The notes: generated by a model from the letters alone, not told the origin. 64,000 bases of DNA from Rhodothermales bacterium (GCA_951812585.1 OX638318.1:1858380-1922379); one strand, 5' to 3'; shown: positions 30,469 through 39,984, counted from the stretch's first letter. Made by a program: numbers and translations.

Positions 30469-31395
30469 CTACATCACGCGGTCCACGAATTCGCGCGTAT
30501 GCACCGCAACCGGGACCTTCATGAGTTCAAGCACGCCGCGGGCCACATGCTCCGAAAGGCGCCGAAATGCTTCCTCCCCCTTCTCCTTGGTGGCGCGCAG
30601 CGGGTTGCCGATGACGCCGCTTTCTACGAACTCATGATGATCCATAGGAAAGGTGAAGTAGTTGTAGCCCTCAAACTCGACATCGGGCATTCCGTCCTTC
30701 TTCTGAAACGACTTGGGCAAAAACGCCGGAATGTGCGCCCGGGTAAACGCTGCGCGCTCCATGCGGACCAGTCGCTCATCCCAGGCTAAGTCCTGCGAAG
30801 TCTCCAGCTCACTGGCGTGCCAGCCCGGCGTCTCGTCCTCCGGGTTTTCCATCAGTCCCTTGAGGATCCCGGTGTAGCGCTCCATGTACGGCTTGACGAA
30901 GCCGATCAGCGCCCCCGTTTCGTAGCGAAGCTTGCGCAGCACCGGATCCACGACTTTCACGTTGGAGCCGTGCCCATTGACAAAGATGATGCGGTTGAAT
31001 CCGTGATGGATCAAGCTGCGCCCCACATCATACATAACAGCCAAGAGCGTGGTGCTCCGCACGGTGATGGTGCCGCGCCCTTCTCCCGGCGCATGCATAT
31101 GCTGGGGGGAGTATCCCATCCAGATGACGGGCGTGTGGATGACGCCGATCATGTGGGCAACCCGCTTGGACATGTGCACGGCCGTCACCGTGTCCGTATA
31201 GAGCGGGAGATGCGGCCCGTGCTGTTCCAGGCTGGCGACCGGGACCAGCACCGTGTCCTTGCAGGTCAGGTACTCCTTGACATCCGTCATAGTGAGGTCG
31301 CCCAAGTCCCAGGAGAGGAACCTGGCTCTGAATTTCTCGTCGCCTTCAGTGAGGCGCGGCAGGTGACTGTAGTCGTACGTGGTTGTTGCAATCAT
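30469..31395 (-). CDS. Creatininase-family amidohydrolase
   Basis: 308 residues. Creatininase/MftE-like fold with metal-binding motifs VASLEQHGPHLPLYTD (Glu, His, Asp), FVNGHGSN and WHASELETS. Members hydrolyse creatinine, formamidopyrimidine intermediates or peptide-derived rings; the substrate cannot be told. The ATG overlaps the upstream UPF0261 stop as ATGA (31392-31395), so they are translationally coupled. It is the last gene of a four-gene minus-strand operon with FAD oxidase, Fe-S protein and UPF0261 protein. The longer frame to 31524 overlaps the neighbour and is rejected. Confidence 0.87.
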   Translation of the reverse strand: MIATTTYDYSHLPRLTEGDEKFRARFLSWDLGDLTMTDVKEYLTCKDTVLVPVASLEQHGPHLPLYTDTVTAVHMSKRVAHMIGVIHTPVIWMGYSPQHMHAPGEGRGTITVRSTTLLAVMYDVGRSLIHHGFNRIIFVNGHGSNVKVVDPVLRKLRYETGALIGFVKPYMERYTGILKGLMENPEDETPGWHASELETSQDLAWDERLVRMERAAFTRAHIPAFLPKSFQKKDGMPDVEFEGYNYFTFPMDHHEFVESGVIGNPLRATKEKGEEAFRRLSEHVARGVLELMKVPVAVHTREFVDRVM

Positions 31396-32606
31396 GCGCC
31401 TTTTGACATGTTGATGAATGCTTCGGCTACCATGCGTCCGAATTCCGGGTCGTTTACGTGGTACGCACAGGTATGCACCGCAATGTCGTCTCTGATGCCC
31501 GCCTTCAGCCGGTCCAGGAAGCACTGATCGGCGGACGGATCCCAGAACACGCCGCCTGGTACGTTGGGGATGGAAAGCCCTTTAGTAGGCACCATCACGT
31601 GCACAGGGCCGCGGGCCGCGGAGAGCTTTCGGGCAAAGAGGTCGCCTAGCTGTCCCATCTCCTCATGCGTAGCGCGCACTAGTACGTATTCAGGGTTGTG
31701 GTCGTACTTGGGGCGGGCCTGCAGCGCCTCCGGCACCGTGCCGCGATTCCAGACGCTGAAGTCAATACATCCAGGCACCACCACCTGGGGCAATCCCAAA
31801 CGGCCCGCAATTTCCAGCCGATTCGGACCACCATCGTGTATCCCGCCCACCATCGGGTCATAAACCTCATTGGTGGTATAGTCGATGATGCCGACAAACT
31901 GTCCAGCCTCAGCGAGCTCCTCCATGGCGGGCCCGCCAACGCCGTTGGAGTGAAAGATCACCGCCTCGTATCCAGCGTCCGCGAGGCGTTCTTTGGCGGC
32001 CATCACGGCGGTGGTCGTGTTGCCCAGCATCGTCACCGCAACATACCTGGCTCCGGGCTGCTGCAAACGGCTCCCGTGCTCCACCATGCCCTTAAGGGCC
32101 GCAGCCACATTGTTAAAGACGGTGCAAGCCACGCTGTTCAGGCCAAGGATGTCCACAACAGAATGGACTACCATCATATCTCGCGTACCAACGAGCGGAG
32201 CAAAGTAGTGGTAGCCCGACGCGATGGGCGACACCAGCACTTTTGGCACGCCTACCGGAAGCACCATCATCGCAGCAGCACCCATCACCGCACCTTCCGC
32301 GCCTCCCATGCTCACCATGGCGTCCAGCCGGCCTTCCGCATAGAGCGTGCGTGTCAAAACCTGTAGGGCGTCGCGCATCATCGCCACGGCACGTCCCCGG
32401 CTTCCTGCCGTTTGCATGGCTTCTAGCGAGGTGCCGCCTGCTTCGGCGACGGTCGCATGGTCTATGTCCGGTACGATATCTAACGGTTCGCCCAGGATGC
32501 CTGAGTCCACGACGATGGTTTGCAGTCCGAGCGACTGCAGGCGATCCCGGAGATATGCGATCTCCGGCCCTTTGGTGTCTAGAGTGCCAACGATTACTAC
32601 CGCCAT
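31392..32606 (-). CDS. Tm-1-like / UPF0261 ATP-binding protein
   Basis: 404 residues. Opens VVIVGTLDTKGPEIAYLRD, the ATP-binding start of UPF0261/Tm-1-like proteins (the Tm-1 plant protein blocks tobamovirus replication; bacterial members are often found in catabolic operons), then SMGGAEGAVMGAAAMMVLPVG, GTRDMMVVHSVVDILGLN, and a C-terminal TIM-barrel-like domain with FHSNGVGGPAMEEL. Biochemical role in bacteria is not settled. The start lies 5 bp after the stop of the Fe-S gene, and its stop overlaps the creatininase start by 4 bp. Confidence 0.86.
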   Translation of the reverse strand: MAVVIVGTLDTKGPEIAYLRDRLQSLGLQTIVVDSGILGEPLDIVPDIDHATVAEAGGTSLEAMQTAGSRGRAVAMMRDALQVLTRTLYAEGRLDAMVSMGGAEGAVMGAAAMMVLPVGVPKVLVSPIASGYHYFAPLVGTRDMMVVHSVVDILGLNSVACTVFNNVAAALKGMVEHGSRLQQPGARYVAVTMLGNTTTAVMAAKERLADAGYEAVIFHSNGVGGPAMEELAEAGQFVGIIDYTTNEVYDPMVGGIHDGGPNRLEIAGRLGLPQVVVPGCIDFSVWNRGTVPEALQARPKYDHNPEYVLVRATHEEMGQLGDLFARKLSAARGPVHVMVPTKGLSIPNVPGGVFWDPSADQCFLDRLKAGIRDDIAVHTCAYHVNDPEFGRMVAEAFINMSKGA

Positions 32607-32611
32607 GGTCT

Positions 32612-33688
32612 CTAGGCGCGGGTCAGGGTTGCGAGCGTGTTGAACAGGCCATGGATCGTTAGTCCATACTCTGACGCATACCGCTCCAAATGGTGCAGAG
32701 TGCCTGGATCTTCGCAGAGCAACGTCGATGCTCCCGTGCGCCTGGCATCTTCCAGGCGCGCTCTGGTGAGCGCCTCCGCGATGTCCGGGCGGGAGAATTG
32801 CAATGCGGTGCTTCCTACAGGGTGTGCTCGGTCCCTTCGCCAGAACAGTTCCCGCGGCGGCTGTCCGAGGGCAGCATCACAGAGTTCTCGAACCGGCCCA
32901 AAGCGTTCCGGTGTGCGCACGGCATGCGTCGGGTCGATGTAGGTGGCGTCGCCGCTGCCAGGGCACAGTCGCAGCGTGCCTTTGGCCAGTTGGGCGGCTA
33001 GGAAGGTGGCCAGGTCCACAAGTTCGATGTCGGGCGGCCAGGTAATGTCCAGGCGCTCTGGATAGAGCTTCCGAAATGCAAACAGGTCCACTGGAGCCAG
33101 GACCAGGACCTTGCGCGCGCCGGCGGCGCGAATCTCTTCGAGGCAAGCCAGCGCTTGTGTGCGGGCAGTCTCAGGAAACCCCAGTGAACATGCCATATAG
33201 CCCGTGCTGGCACCGATGCCGATGGGTGCGACTTCAACCCTGATCGCCCGCAGCAGCGCATATACGCTCGTTACGCACGCAGGCCGCAGGTTGTGGGCTT
33301 CATCCCCTACGAATAGCGCCACATCCGCCGCCCCGGAAGACGCAAGGCGCTCGCCAAAGGCAGAGCCCGTCCGCGCAAGGCGTTCATGGATCTGATATAC
33401 GGAAGGTGGTGCCAGGCCTTCAGCGCACACGGCTGCGCGGATTGCCGCGATGGCTGCCGGCAGGCGCTGATCCGTAACGCAGTGGGCGCGGCAGTTGCCC
33501 GTGTCGGGCTCTGCATACAGCACGTCCACTGACGACGGGTTCCAATCCAGCAATCCGCGGTTTACCGAGGCAGCGACTAGCGCGATGCCATGCGGCGTGA
33601 CCGTCTCGTCGTGCATCACATGCCCAACCGGTGCTGCGTGGCGGCACATCAGGCAGTAGCGGCAGTTCTCAATGGCAGTAGCGGACAT
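32612..33688 (-). CDS. Fe-S-binding, GlcF/CCG-like partner of the FAD oxidase
   Basis: 358 residues. Near the N terminus a CRYCLMCR motif (Cys-x2-Cys-x2-Cys) can hold an iron-sulfur cluster. The rest resembles the heterodisulfide-reductase/GlcF-type Fe-S subunits: domains with LFVGDEAHNL, GIGASTGYM, KVLVLAPVDLFAF and LRLCPGSGDATYIDPTHAV. Such subunits pass electrons from flavin oxidases of glycolate, lactate or related 2-hydroxyacids to the respiratory chain. The ATG 33688 overlaps the stop of the FAD-oxidase gene (TGATG). The apparently single CxxCxxC set is fewer than in classical GlcF, so the protein is atypical. Confidence 0.8.
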   Translation of the reverse strand: MSATAIENCRYCLMCRHAAPVGHVMHDETVTPHGIALVAASVNRGLLDWNPSSVDVLYAEPDTGNCRAHCVTDQRLPAAIAAIRAAVCAEGLAPPSVYQIHERLARTGSAFGERLASSGAADVALFVGDEAHNLRPACVTSVYALLRAIRVEVAPIGIGASTGYMACSLGFPETARTQALACLEEIRAAGARKVLVLAPVDLFAFRKLYPERLDITWPPDIELVDLATFLAAQLAKGTLRLCPGSGDATYIDPTHAVRTPERFGPVRELCDAALGQPPRELFWRRDRAHPVGSTALQFSRPDIAEALTRARLEDARRTGASTLLCEDPGTLHHLERYASEYGLTIHGLFNTLATLTRA

Positions 33689-35115
33689 CAAAAGCCTACT
33701 TTACCCGGATTCATGATCCTATTGGGGTCCAATGCCTTCTTTATGCGCTCCAGGAGCGGCCACGCATCCCCGTACTGGCGTCGCATATAGCGCGACAGCT
33801 TAAGCCCCACGCCGTGGTGCTCGTTAACCATGCCGCCGTTCTCCAGCACGGCGGTCATCGCCGTATTCCAGACGCGGTTATGCAATCGCACGGCTTCTTG
33901 CGCATCCTCCGGCGGGTTCTTGATGATAAAGCGCGTGTACACCATGACACCCCAGTGGAACCAATGCGAAAAGTGGCCGATGAAGTCAATATCTCGATCC
34001 TTGAAGCCTTCCTCTACTGCGCGCTTTTCAGCGTAGTAGAGTTTTTCAATCTTGTCGTAGGTCGTTACCGTTTCAGTGGTTCCGTACATCCAGGGCAGCT
34101 TGAGGCTTTGGGGCGGATAGTAGAAGTCGTAGCGATGATTCCACCACGATTCTCCAGGCTCCCGTCCCAGGTCTTTCGCGCCGAAGCGTAAGATGATCTC
34201 CATCGCCTTCTGCTCCTGTAGTGCGGCCAGGTCTTTATCGCCGTCGAATCCTATCACCATGTAGGCACCCTCCAGTTCGTACCCCAGAATCTTCTTCACA
34301 CGCGAAGCCGTGGAGCGCGGGTCGTAGAGCCGGATCACGAAGGGATCCAAGCGCCGCGTCATGATCTGCCGACCCGCCTCGATAGCGTCCGCCAGGTTTT
34401 CGAAGAGCACAGCCCTTAACAGGCGCGCCTCCGGCAGATAGTCCAGCTGCATGGTGGCCTCCGTGATGACGCCAAGGGTTCCTTCCGCGCCCAGAAAGAG
34501 GCGATAGAAGTCTGGTCCCGCTGCATGCTGTGGCACGACGGGCGTGCGCATGATATGGCCATCGGGCAGGACGACCTGCATGCTCAGTACCAGGTCTTCC
34601 GCTTTGCCGTACTTCGTGCTGATGGTGCCCGTGCCGCGCGGCGAAAGGTAGCCGCCCAGCGTAGCGCAGTTGGCAGAAGCGGGGTAGTGCGGCAGCATCA
34701 GACCCTTGTCGTTGAGCGCCCATTCCAGCTGTGCGCCGTTGATGCCCGCTTGGGCCGTCACGGTCAGCGACTTCTCATCGATCTCAATGATGCGGTTCAT
34801 CCGTTTGGTATCCAGGATGATGCCGCCATAGATGCTCAGTGCGCCGCCTTGCGAACCAGATCCGCCGCCCCATGGGATCACCGGGATGCGGTAGGTGTTC
34901 GCGATCTGAAGGATGGCCGATACCTCTTCGGCATTACCTGGCCGCACGATATAGTCGGGCTTGCGCGGCTTTTCGCCCCGATCTAGCCACATCTGCGGCA
35001 GCCAGAACCAGTCTGTAGCATAGACCAGCCGGGCGGTGTCGTCCGTCGAGAGGTTCGGCGTGCCGACGACTTCCTCCAGTTCGCTGCGAATCATTTCGGC
35101 CTGCAAGCCTACCAT
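33688..35115 (-). CDS. FAD-linked oxidase (GlcD/alkyl-DHAP-synthase-like)
   Basis: 475 residues. FAD_binding_4 domain with RPGNAEEVSAIL, PWGGGSGSQGGAL (the FAD pyrophosphate-binding loop), ANCATLGGYLSPRGTGTISTKYG, LFLGAEGTLGVITEATM, and the FAD-oxidase C-terminal domain ending DPNRIMNPGKVGF. These enzymes oxidise 2-hydroxyacids or glycerol-phosphate-like compounds. ATG 35115 is preceded by AGGCGGAG, a strong ribosome-binding site; the longer frame to 35259 lacks one and overlaps the divergent ThuA gene. It heads the operon with the Fe-S, UPF0261 and creatininase genes. Confidence 0.87.
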   Translation of the reverse strand: MVGLQAEMIRSELEEVVGTPNLSTDDTARLVYATDWFWLPQMWLDRGEKPRKPDYIVRPGNAEEVSAILQIANTYRIPVIPWGGGSGSQGGALSIYGGIILDTKRMNRIIEIDEKSLTVTAQAGINGAQLEWALNDKGLMLPHYPASANCATLGGYLSPRGTGTISTKYGKAEDLVLSMQVVLPDGHIMRTPVVPQHAAGPDFYRLFLGAEGTLGVITEATMQLDYLPEARLLRAVLFENLADAIEAGRQIMTRRLDPFVIRLYDPRSTASRVKKILGYELEGAYMVIGFDGDKDLAALQEQKAMEIILRFGAKDLGREPGESWWNHRYDFYYPPQSLKLPWMYGTTETVTTYDKIEKLYYAEKRAVEEGFKDRDIDFIGHFSHWFHWGVMVYTRFIIKNPPEDAQEAVRLHNRVWNTAMTAVLENGGMVNEHHGVGLKLSRYMRRQYGDAWPLLERIKKALDPNRIMNPGKVGF

Positions 35116-35197
35116 CGGTCTCCGCCTTTCTGCGAAAGTGATGCCATTAGCAGTATAATACGGTATTCCATCAGGCATTCGTAAACCGTGCAGTGCC

Positions 35198-36061
35198 ATG
35201 TCCTTGCTCTTTGCTGCTATTGCGGTGCTTACCGCAAACCCGTCGGTGCTTTTGATCACCGGTCAGAACAATCACGACTGGGAGCGCACCACGCCCATGC
35301 TCGAATCCATACTGCAGTCCCAATTTGAGGTCACGCTATCGCAGACGCCGCCCAGGGGTGCAGCGTCCGCGGCATGGGATGCGTGGCGCCCGGACTTCGG
35401 CGCATACGATGTGGTGCTGCTCAATTACAATGGAGAGGCGTGGCCATTGGCTGTTCAGGCAGACTTTGAAGCGTATGTCGCGGGCGGCGGCGCGGTTTTG
35501 GTGCAGCATGCATCCAACAACTCCTTCCGGGGCTGGGAGGCCTACGAATCGATGGTGGGACTGTTGTGGCGGAGTCCGGACGCGGGCTACGGCGCTCACC
35601 TTGACAGCACGGGTGCTCTGGTGCGCGTACCGCCGGGCGAAGGCCGCGGCGCGGGTCATGGCCGGCTGCATGACTGGCAGATCATGACGCGTGACGCGGA
35701 GCATCCCATCATGGTGGGGCTGCCTGCGGTGTGGATGCATCCGCACGACGAGCTATACCACAGCCAGCGGGGGCCTGCGGAGGATATGCATGTCCTGGCT
35801 TCCGCTTGGTCCGATCCCAAGTACGGCGGCACGGGAGCACACGAGCTTATGGTGTGGTGGATTCCGTACGGCAGCGGTAAGGTGTTGACACTCTTGCCGG
35901 GCCATTTGTGGCGCGACCAAGACGACGATCGCGCCATGCGGTGCGCGGGGTTTCAGACGCTTTTGCAGCGAAGCGTCGAGTGGCTTGCCACGAACGCGGT
36001 CACCATTCCGGTACCGGACGACTTTCCTACCGCAGACCAGGCCAGCGTGCGCGCCTGGTGA
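35198..36061 (+). CDS. ThuA-domain protein
   Basis: 287 residues. The N-terminal stretch (MSLLFAAIAVLTANPS) could be a short signal peptide. ThuA-like (class I glutamine-amidotransferase-fold, trehalose-utilisation type) features: LLITGQNNHDWERTTPMLESIL, DVVLLNYNGEAWP, FEAYVAGGGAVLVQHASNNSF, DAEHPIMVGLPAVWMHPHDELY, and GSGKVLTLLPGHLW. ThuA proteins are linked to sugar metabolism but most have no assigned reaction. It is divergent from the FAD-oxidase operon (82 bp between starts) and is probably controlled from the same intergenic region. Confidence 0.86.
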   Translation: MSLLFAAIAVLTANPSVLLITGQNNHDWERTTPMLESILQSQFEVTLSQTPPRGAASAAWDAWRPDFGAYDVVLLNYNGEAWPLAVQADFEAYVAGGGAVLVQHASNNSFRGWEAYESMVGLLWRSPDAGYGAHLDSTGALVRVPPGEGRGAGHGRLHDWQIMTRDAEHPIMVGLPAVWMHPHDELYHSQRGPAEDMHVLASAWSDPKYGGTGAHELMVWWIPYGSGKVLTLLPGHLWRDQDDDRAMRCAGFQTLLQRSVEWLATNAVTIPVPDDFPTADQASVRAW

Positions 36062-36098
36062 TCATGCCAGGATCGGTCAAGGGATCTAGCCCTGATGG

Positions 36099-37052
36099 CT
36101 ACAGATCTTCTGGCCGCATCCCAGCCTTGAATTTGTCGCCGAAGCCGGAGTTGTTCGGATCGAACGGCGCTGCCAGCGCCGCGTTGGCTCCACCTTCGGG
36201 TACGTCGTGCCCTAGGGCCCAGAGGATTCCGTTAAGTGCAAGCCGTCGCATCGATGCATCCTTGAAGTCGTACGGGTGTCCGAGCGTGGTGAAGAAGACG
36301 CGCGCCGCCGTACCCGAAGCGCCGGTATAGGTCTTGGTCCAGGCCACCGGATTGGTCAGCGGAAACCGGTCCAGGCGGTTGTTATTGGCATGGCCGGATT
36401 TGAGCGCCTTGCCCATGAGGAGCGGTTCGCTATCGCCATACAGTGCGTAATCGCCGCCATGGACATGGTACAGCCAGGAGTATGCCTGAAACGGCTCCAC
36501 GCCGCTAAGGACCGGATGATCGGCCATATCCTCGATGAGTGTCACATCCGTGAGCGGGTTGGCTCCATCATCAAAATGCCCGTGGTGCGTAATCCATTTC
36601 TGTCCAAAGACTTTGATCGGCCAGTCGTCGTTAAGGTGGACACGCGCCGCATCGTCTCTGTACAGGAATGCGTGCGTCGCAGTTCTGAATCCCGCCATCG
36701 GCTTGCCGGATTCCGCAAAGTCCAGGATGTACTTGGCCTGGCTGTCCGGCAGCGCCCGAAACCGCGTGAACATGACCATCATGTCGGCCTCTTCCAAGGC
36801 GTTCAGCCCTGCGATGTTGTCCAGCACGTTGGGGTCGATGTAGCCTTCCTCATTGAGTGCATAGAGCACCGTTACGTCAAAGCCGTAGTCTCGTTTAAGG
36901 ATTTTGGCGAGCATCGGCATGGACTCTTCGGAGCGGTACTCTTCATCTCCTGTGACAAAGACGATATGCGTAGGCGGGTCCGCCGGCTGCGGTGCAGCGC
37001 AGCTCATGAGCAGCAGGGTCGCGATTCCGAAGCGCATATAGGGCATCAGCAA
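36099..37052 (-). CDS. ThuA-domain lipoprotein
   Basis: 317 residues; the likely start is MRFGIATLLL within the open frame (ATG about 37037). A lipobox LLMSC gives a lipoprotein. The ThuA domain is visible in HIVFVTGDEEYRSEESMPMLAKIL, EADMMVMFTRFRALPDSQ, GFRTATHAF, HHGHFDDGANPLTDVTLIEDMADHPVLSGV, and FTTLGHPYDFKDASMRRLALNGILWALG. The second ThuA gene is convergent with the first. Their products share the same fold but low sequence identity, so they are not a recent duplication. The substrate is unknown. Confidence 0.85.
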   Translation of the reverse strand: MLMPYMRFGIATLLLMSCAAPQPADPPTHIVFVTGDEEYRSEESMPMLAKILKRDYGFDVTVLYALNEEGYIDPNVLDNIAGLNALEEADMMVMFTRFRALPDSQAKYILDFAESGKPMAGFRTATHAFLYRDDAARVHLNDDWPIKVFGQKWITHHGHFDDGANPLTDVTLIEDMADHPVLSGVEPFQAYSWLYHVHGGDYALYGDSEPLLMGKALKSGHANNNRLDRFPLTNPVAWTKTYTGASGTAARVFFTTLGHPYDFKDASMRRLALNGILWALGHDVPEGGANAALAAPFDPNNSGFGDKFKAGMRPEDL

Positions 37053-37350
37053 TGGCTCAGTAGTCTATCACCAATGTACGTCAGGACACCAGTGAACCGC
37101 AAAGGGGCAAGCATGCACGCCAGCAATTACGTCGGCTCCTTAGATGCCCTGAGCCGGGACTCCTACCAGGTTATGGTTGCTGGTGGCGACAGCTTTTCGC
37201 AGAGGGCACTTCCAAATACTCGCGGATAAGTGCGTGGGCGGACGACGATAATTAGTTTGAACTGACCGCCAATACCGGCGTGACCTGCCACAATACTATC
37301 TTCTACTCAATTTGCTGAAGATTCCCAAACCTGACTGGCGGAGAATCCAA

Positions 37351-37670
37351 ATGGACCAGAAGCACGGCGCGCAAACAGCATGGGCAAAAGCACAAGATGG
37401 CGTGCCTACACTGACCCTTGTTGACCACTCAATTGATGTCGCTGCGGTCGCCGAGGCATTACTGCGGCTGCCGACCGTTGCTGATCGGCTTTCGAGGCTT
37501 GCGGAATCCGAGATCACCGCTGTTGACAGGGCCCGCCTCGCGTTCTTCATAGGCTTGCATGACGTTGGAAAGGCAAACAGCGGATTCCAAAGGAAACTGC
37601 GCTCACAAAAGCCGAGTGCCGGCCACATAGGACCTATTTGGGATATTCTGTGCGGACCTCTTGTCTACAA
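37351..37670 (+). pseudogene. cas3: cas3 remnant: HD-nuclease start of a type I-E Cas3
   Basis: 106 residues, opening MDQKHGAQTAWAKAQDG and continuing to DHSIDVAAVAEALLRLP (the first metal-binding His), then LAFFIGLHDVGKANSGFQRKL, which is the HD motif in the form seen in type I-E Cas3 (IALHDIGK..FQ). The frame stops at 37674 in a codon created by the left end of an IS1634-type element; the remainder of the HD domain and the helicase are gone. Its plus strand orientation matches the cse1 and cse2 relics at 55.1-56.1 kb. The in-frame TTG 37312 gives a longer form; the ATG is preferred. Confidence 0.7.
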
Positions 37671-39816
37671 CTGAACTTCATAGTAGTCGGGCGCAGCCTC
37701 ACCCTCGCGGCGCAGTCGGGAGGCCCATTTTGACACCTTTTTCAGTCGTTTTTGGGCCGATTTGGGCACAAATGGCCCTTAAAGTGGGATTTTCGCCGTG
37801 ATTTGAGGCGATTGTCAACCTGATGGTCCGTTTTCGGGCTGCCCGTGTGTCGCCAGATCACGGTGAACGACGAAACGGCACAATATGTGAGAATAATGTC
37901 ATTATTTTCGCCTTTTCTTGCATATATCGCCCCCTTCCTTGTGGGCATACGACACCATAGCATATCTGCCCATGTATGTAGCACGCATCCCGAATCGGAA
38001 TTCAAACCCCACGTGGCTGCTGCGGCAGTCCACCTGGAAGAACGGCAAGAGCGTGAAAACCACCCTCAGCAACCTGACCAAGGTGCCGCACGAGTTCAGA
38101 ATGCAAATCCGAGCGCTGTGCAGGGGGGGCATTGTTGTGCGCGATGTGCGGGGGTATTTCAGGGAAGTGTACCAGAGCGCGCAAAGCGCGCCACACGGAC
38201 CTGTGGCTGCTACGCAGGGGACCCTGCGCAAGCTAAAACGCGATCAGCTCATCAGCGCGCGCACCCCGCGGGTGCGTACCATCGTGCTGGCCCTCCTTGT
38301 CCGTCGCATCCTCAACCCCGGCAGCAAGTATGCCCCCGCAGCGCGCTTCGGGCGGAAGCCCAGCCCCGCAGCCTGGGAGGGGAGCTCGCACTGGAGCACG
38401 TGCACGAGAACGCGATCTACCAGGCCATGGATTGGCTCTACAAGCGCAAGGACGCCATTGAACAGGAGCTCGCAGCCCGTCATCTGAAGGAGGGATCGGT
38501 CGTGCTCTGTGACGTCCCATCCCCGTACGTAGTGGGCCACGGCGCCGATCTGGCTGCATTCGGCTACTGCAGAGACAAGAAGAAGGGCACCAAGCAGATC
38601 CACTTCGGTCTGCTCTGCGACAAGGCCGGCCGGCCGGTGGGGGTGGAGATGTTTTCGGGCAATACGGCCGATCCCGCTACGCTTACTGCGCAGCTGCAGA
38701 AGCGCAAGGAGCGTTTTGGCCTGTGCCGGGTCACGATTGTAGGAGACCGCGGACTGCTGACGCATGCGCGGCTCACCGAAGCAGTGCAGCCGGCCGGCTA
38801 TGACTGGATCACCGGCCTGCGCAAAGGCGCCCTCCATCGCCTGGTGCAGAAAGAGGACCGCCCGCTGACGCTGTTTGACGAGAGGGATCTCGCGGAGATC
38901 ACCAGCGACGGCTATCCCGGCGAGCGGCGCATCGTGTGCCGCAACCCGCTGATGGCCGCGCGTGCAAGGCATAAACGCGCGGCATGGTTCCAGGCTACGG
39001 AAAAGAAGCTGGACGCACGGGTGGCGGCCGCCGTGCGCAAGCGGAGGCCGCTCCGGGGCACGGACAAGATTGCCCTGCGCGCAGGCGCCCTCCTGGGCCG
39101 CTACAAAATGCAGAAGCACATTACGACGGTCATCTCTGACGAAGCCTTCAGCTACCCGCGCGACGAAGCATCCATAGCGCTGGAAGCCCGTCTGGACGGC
39201 ATGTACGCGATTCGCACCAATGTGACCGAGGACGCGCTCGCATCCGACGAGGCCGCCGCTTCCTACAAGCAGCGGGCGGTAGTGGAAAAGGCCTTCCGCA
39301 GCCTCAAGACCGTTGATCTGAAGGAGCGCCCCATCTACCACGATCGGGCCCGCCGCCTTCAGTGCCCCCTCTTCCTGTGTATGCTGGCCTATTACGTACA
39401 GTGGCACATGAAAGACAAGCTGGCCCCCATGCTGTTCGCGGAGGAGGATCTGGCGGCGGCCAAAGCGGCCCGTGCCAGCGTGGTGGCGCCGGCGGAACCC
39501 TCCCCGGAGGCACAAAGTAAGGCACGAACCAAAAAGACCAGCGACGGCGCTCGCGCCACCAGCTTCCAGTCGCTGCTGCGCCACCTGGCTCAGCTGGGCA
39601 AGTGCAAGCTGGTAGAGAAGAACAAGCCTGAGGAGACGATCAGGCTGGTGCTGCAGACGCTAAGCCCCAAGCAGAAGAAGGCCTTCAGGCTGCTCGGCGT
39701 AAGCCACCACTAGGCGGGCCGACAGCGCAGCCAGCCAGCGGCACTCGTCGCAAATTCCACAAAAAAAACAAGCGCCTTCTCGGTCCCCTTGCCGGGTAGA
39801 ATACTATGAAGTTCAG
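37671..39816 (+). mobile_element. IS1634-type insertion sequence with 15-bp terminal inverted repeats
   Basis: Left end CTGAACTTCATAGTA (37671-37685) is the exact reverse complement of TACTATGAAGTTCAG (39802-39816). The enclosed DNA holds a single transposase gene in plus orientation with long flanks (about 300 bp left, 90 bp right). I see no clear target-site duplication (TCTACAA on the left versus ATTAGAG on the right), so the surrounding DNA may have been deleted or rearranged after insertion. The left end interrupts cas3. Confidence 0.82.
37972..39713 (+). pseudogene. IS1634-family transposase, frameshifted
   Basis: The N terminus (ATG 37972, MYVARIPNRNSNPTWLLRQS) runs in one frame to about 38350; from there the C-terminal 440 residues continue in the next frame (EHVHENAIYQAMDWLYKRKD..., VLCDVPSPYVVG, TIVGDRGLLT with catalytic Asp, QRAVVEKAFRSLKTVDLKERP with catalytic Glu). 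Family proteins are one continuous chain, and the junction reads RFG|AEAQP. It is best explained by loss of one base in the TTCGGGCGGAAG run (38347-38358). DDE residues are kept. A programmed shift is not suggested by a slippery site. Probably inactive. Confidence 0.82.
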
Positions 39817-39963
39817 ATTAGAGATGAGTCTGGCCTGATCAGGTTTCGGTACGGTTCTCATGAGTATTGTTATGACCGTTTTGGGCTCTCTCGCGCAGAT
39901 CAATGAATTGCACCGCAACGGAATCATCTGCATGCTGCGCATGAAAGCTAACAGGCATAAATC

Positions 39964-39984
39964 GTGCGCCTTTTCACGGCGCAC
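39964..39984. terminator. Hairpin downstream of cas6
   Basis: GTGCGCC (39964-39970) and GGCGCAC (39978-39984) form a perfect 7-bp stem with a 7-base loop. It is 50 bp beyond the cas6 stop on the minus strand and is followed there by GATTTATG, a weak T-containing tail. It may end the cas6 transcript. Confidence 0.4.

Noticed and set aside
37845-38360. Start of the 622-residue plus frame upstream of the transposase C-terminal part
   Set aside because: The N-terminal portion of that frame is out-of-phase with the real transposase start at 37972; a frameshift explains it better.
38244-39584. Minus-strand frame of 446 residues opposite the IS1634 transposase
   Set aside because: No recognisable domain; antisense shadow of the transposase.
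37671-39816. Classification of the III-B locus as type III-E
   Set aside because: Cas10, Cmr3 and Cmr4 are separate genes and Cas10 is present; III-E has a single fused effector without Cas10.
39685-39984. A minus-strand frame between the IS1634 element and cas6
   Set aside because: Crosses the terminal repeat of the element and has no domain.
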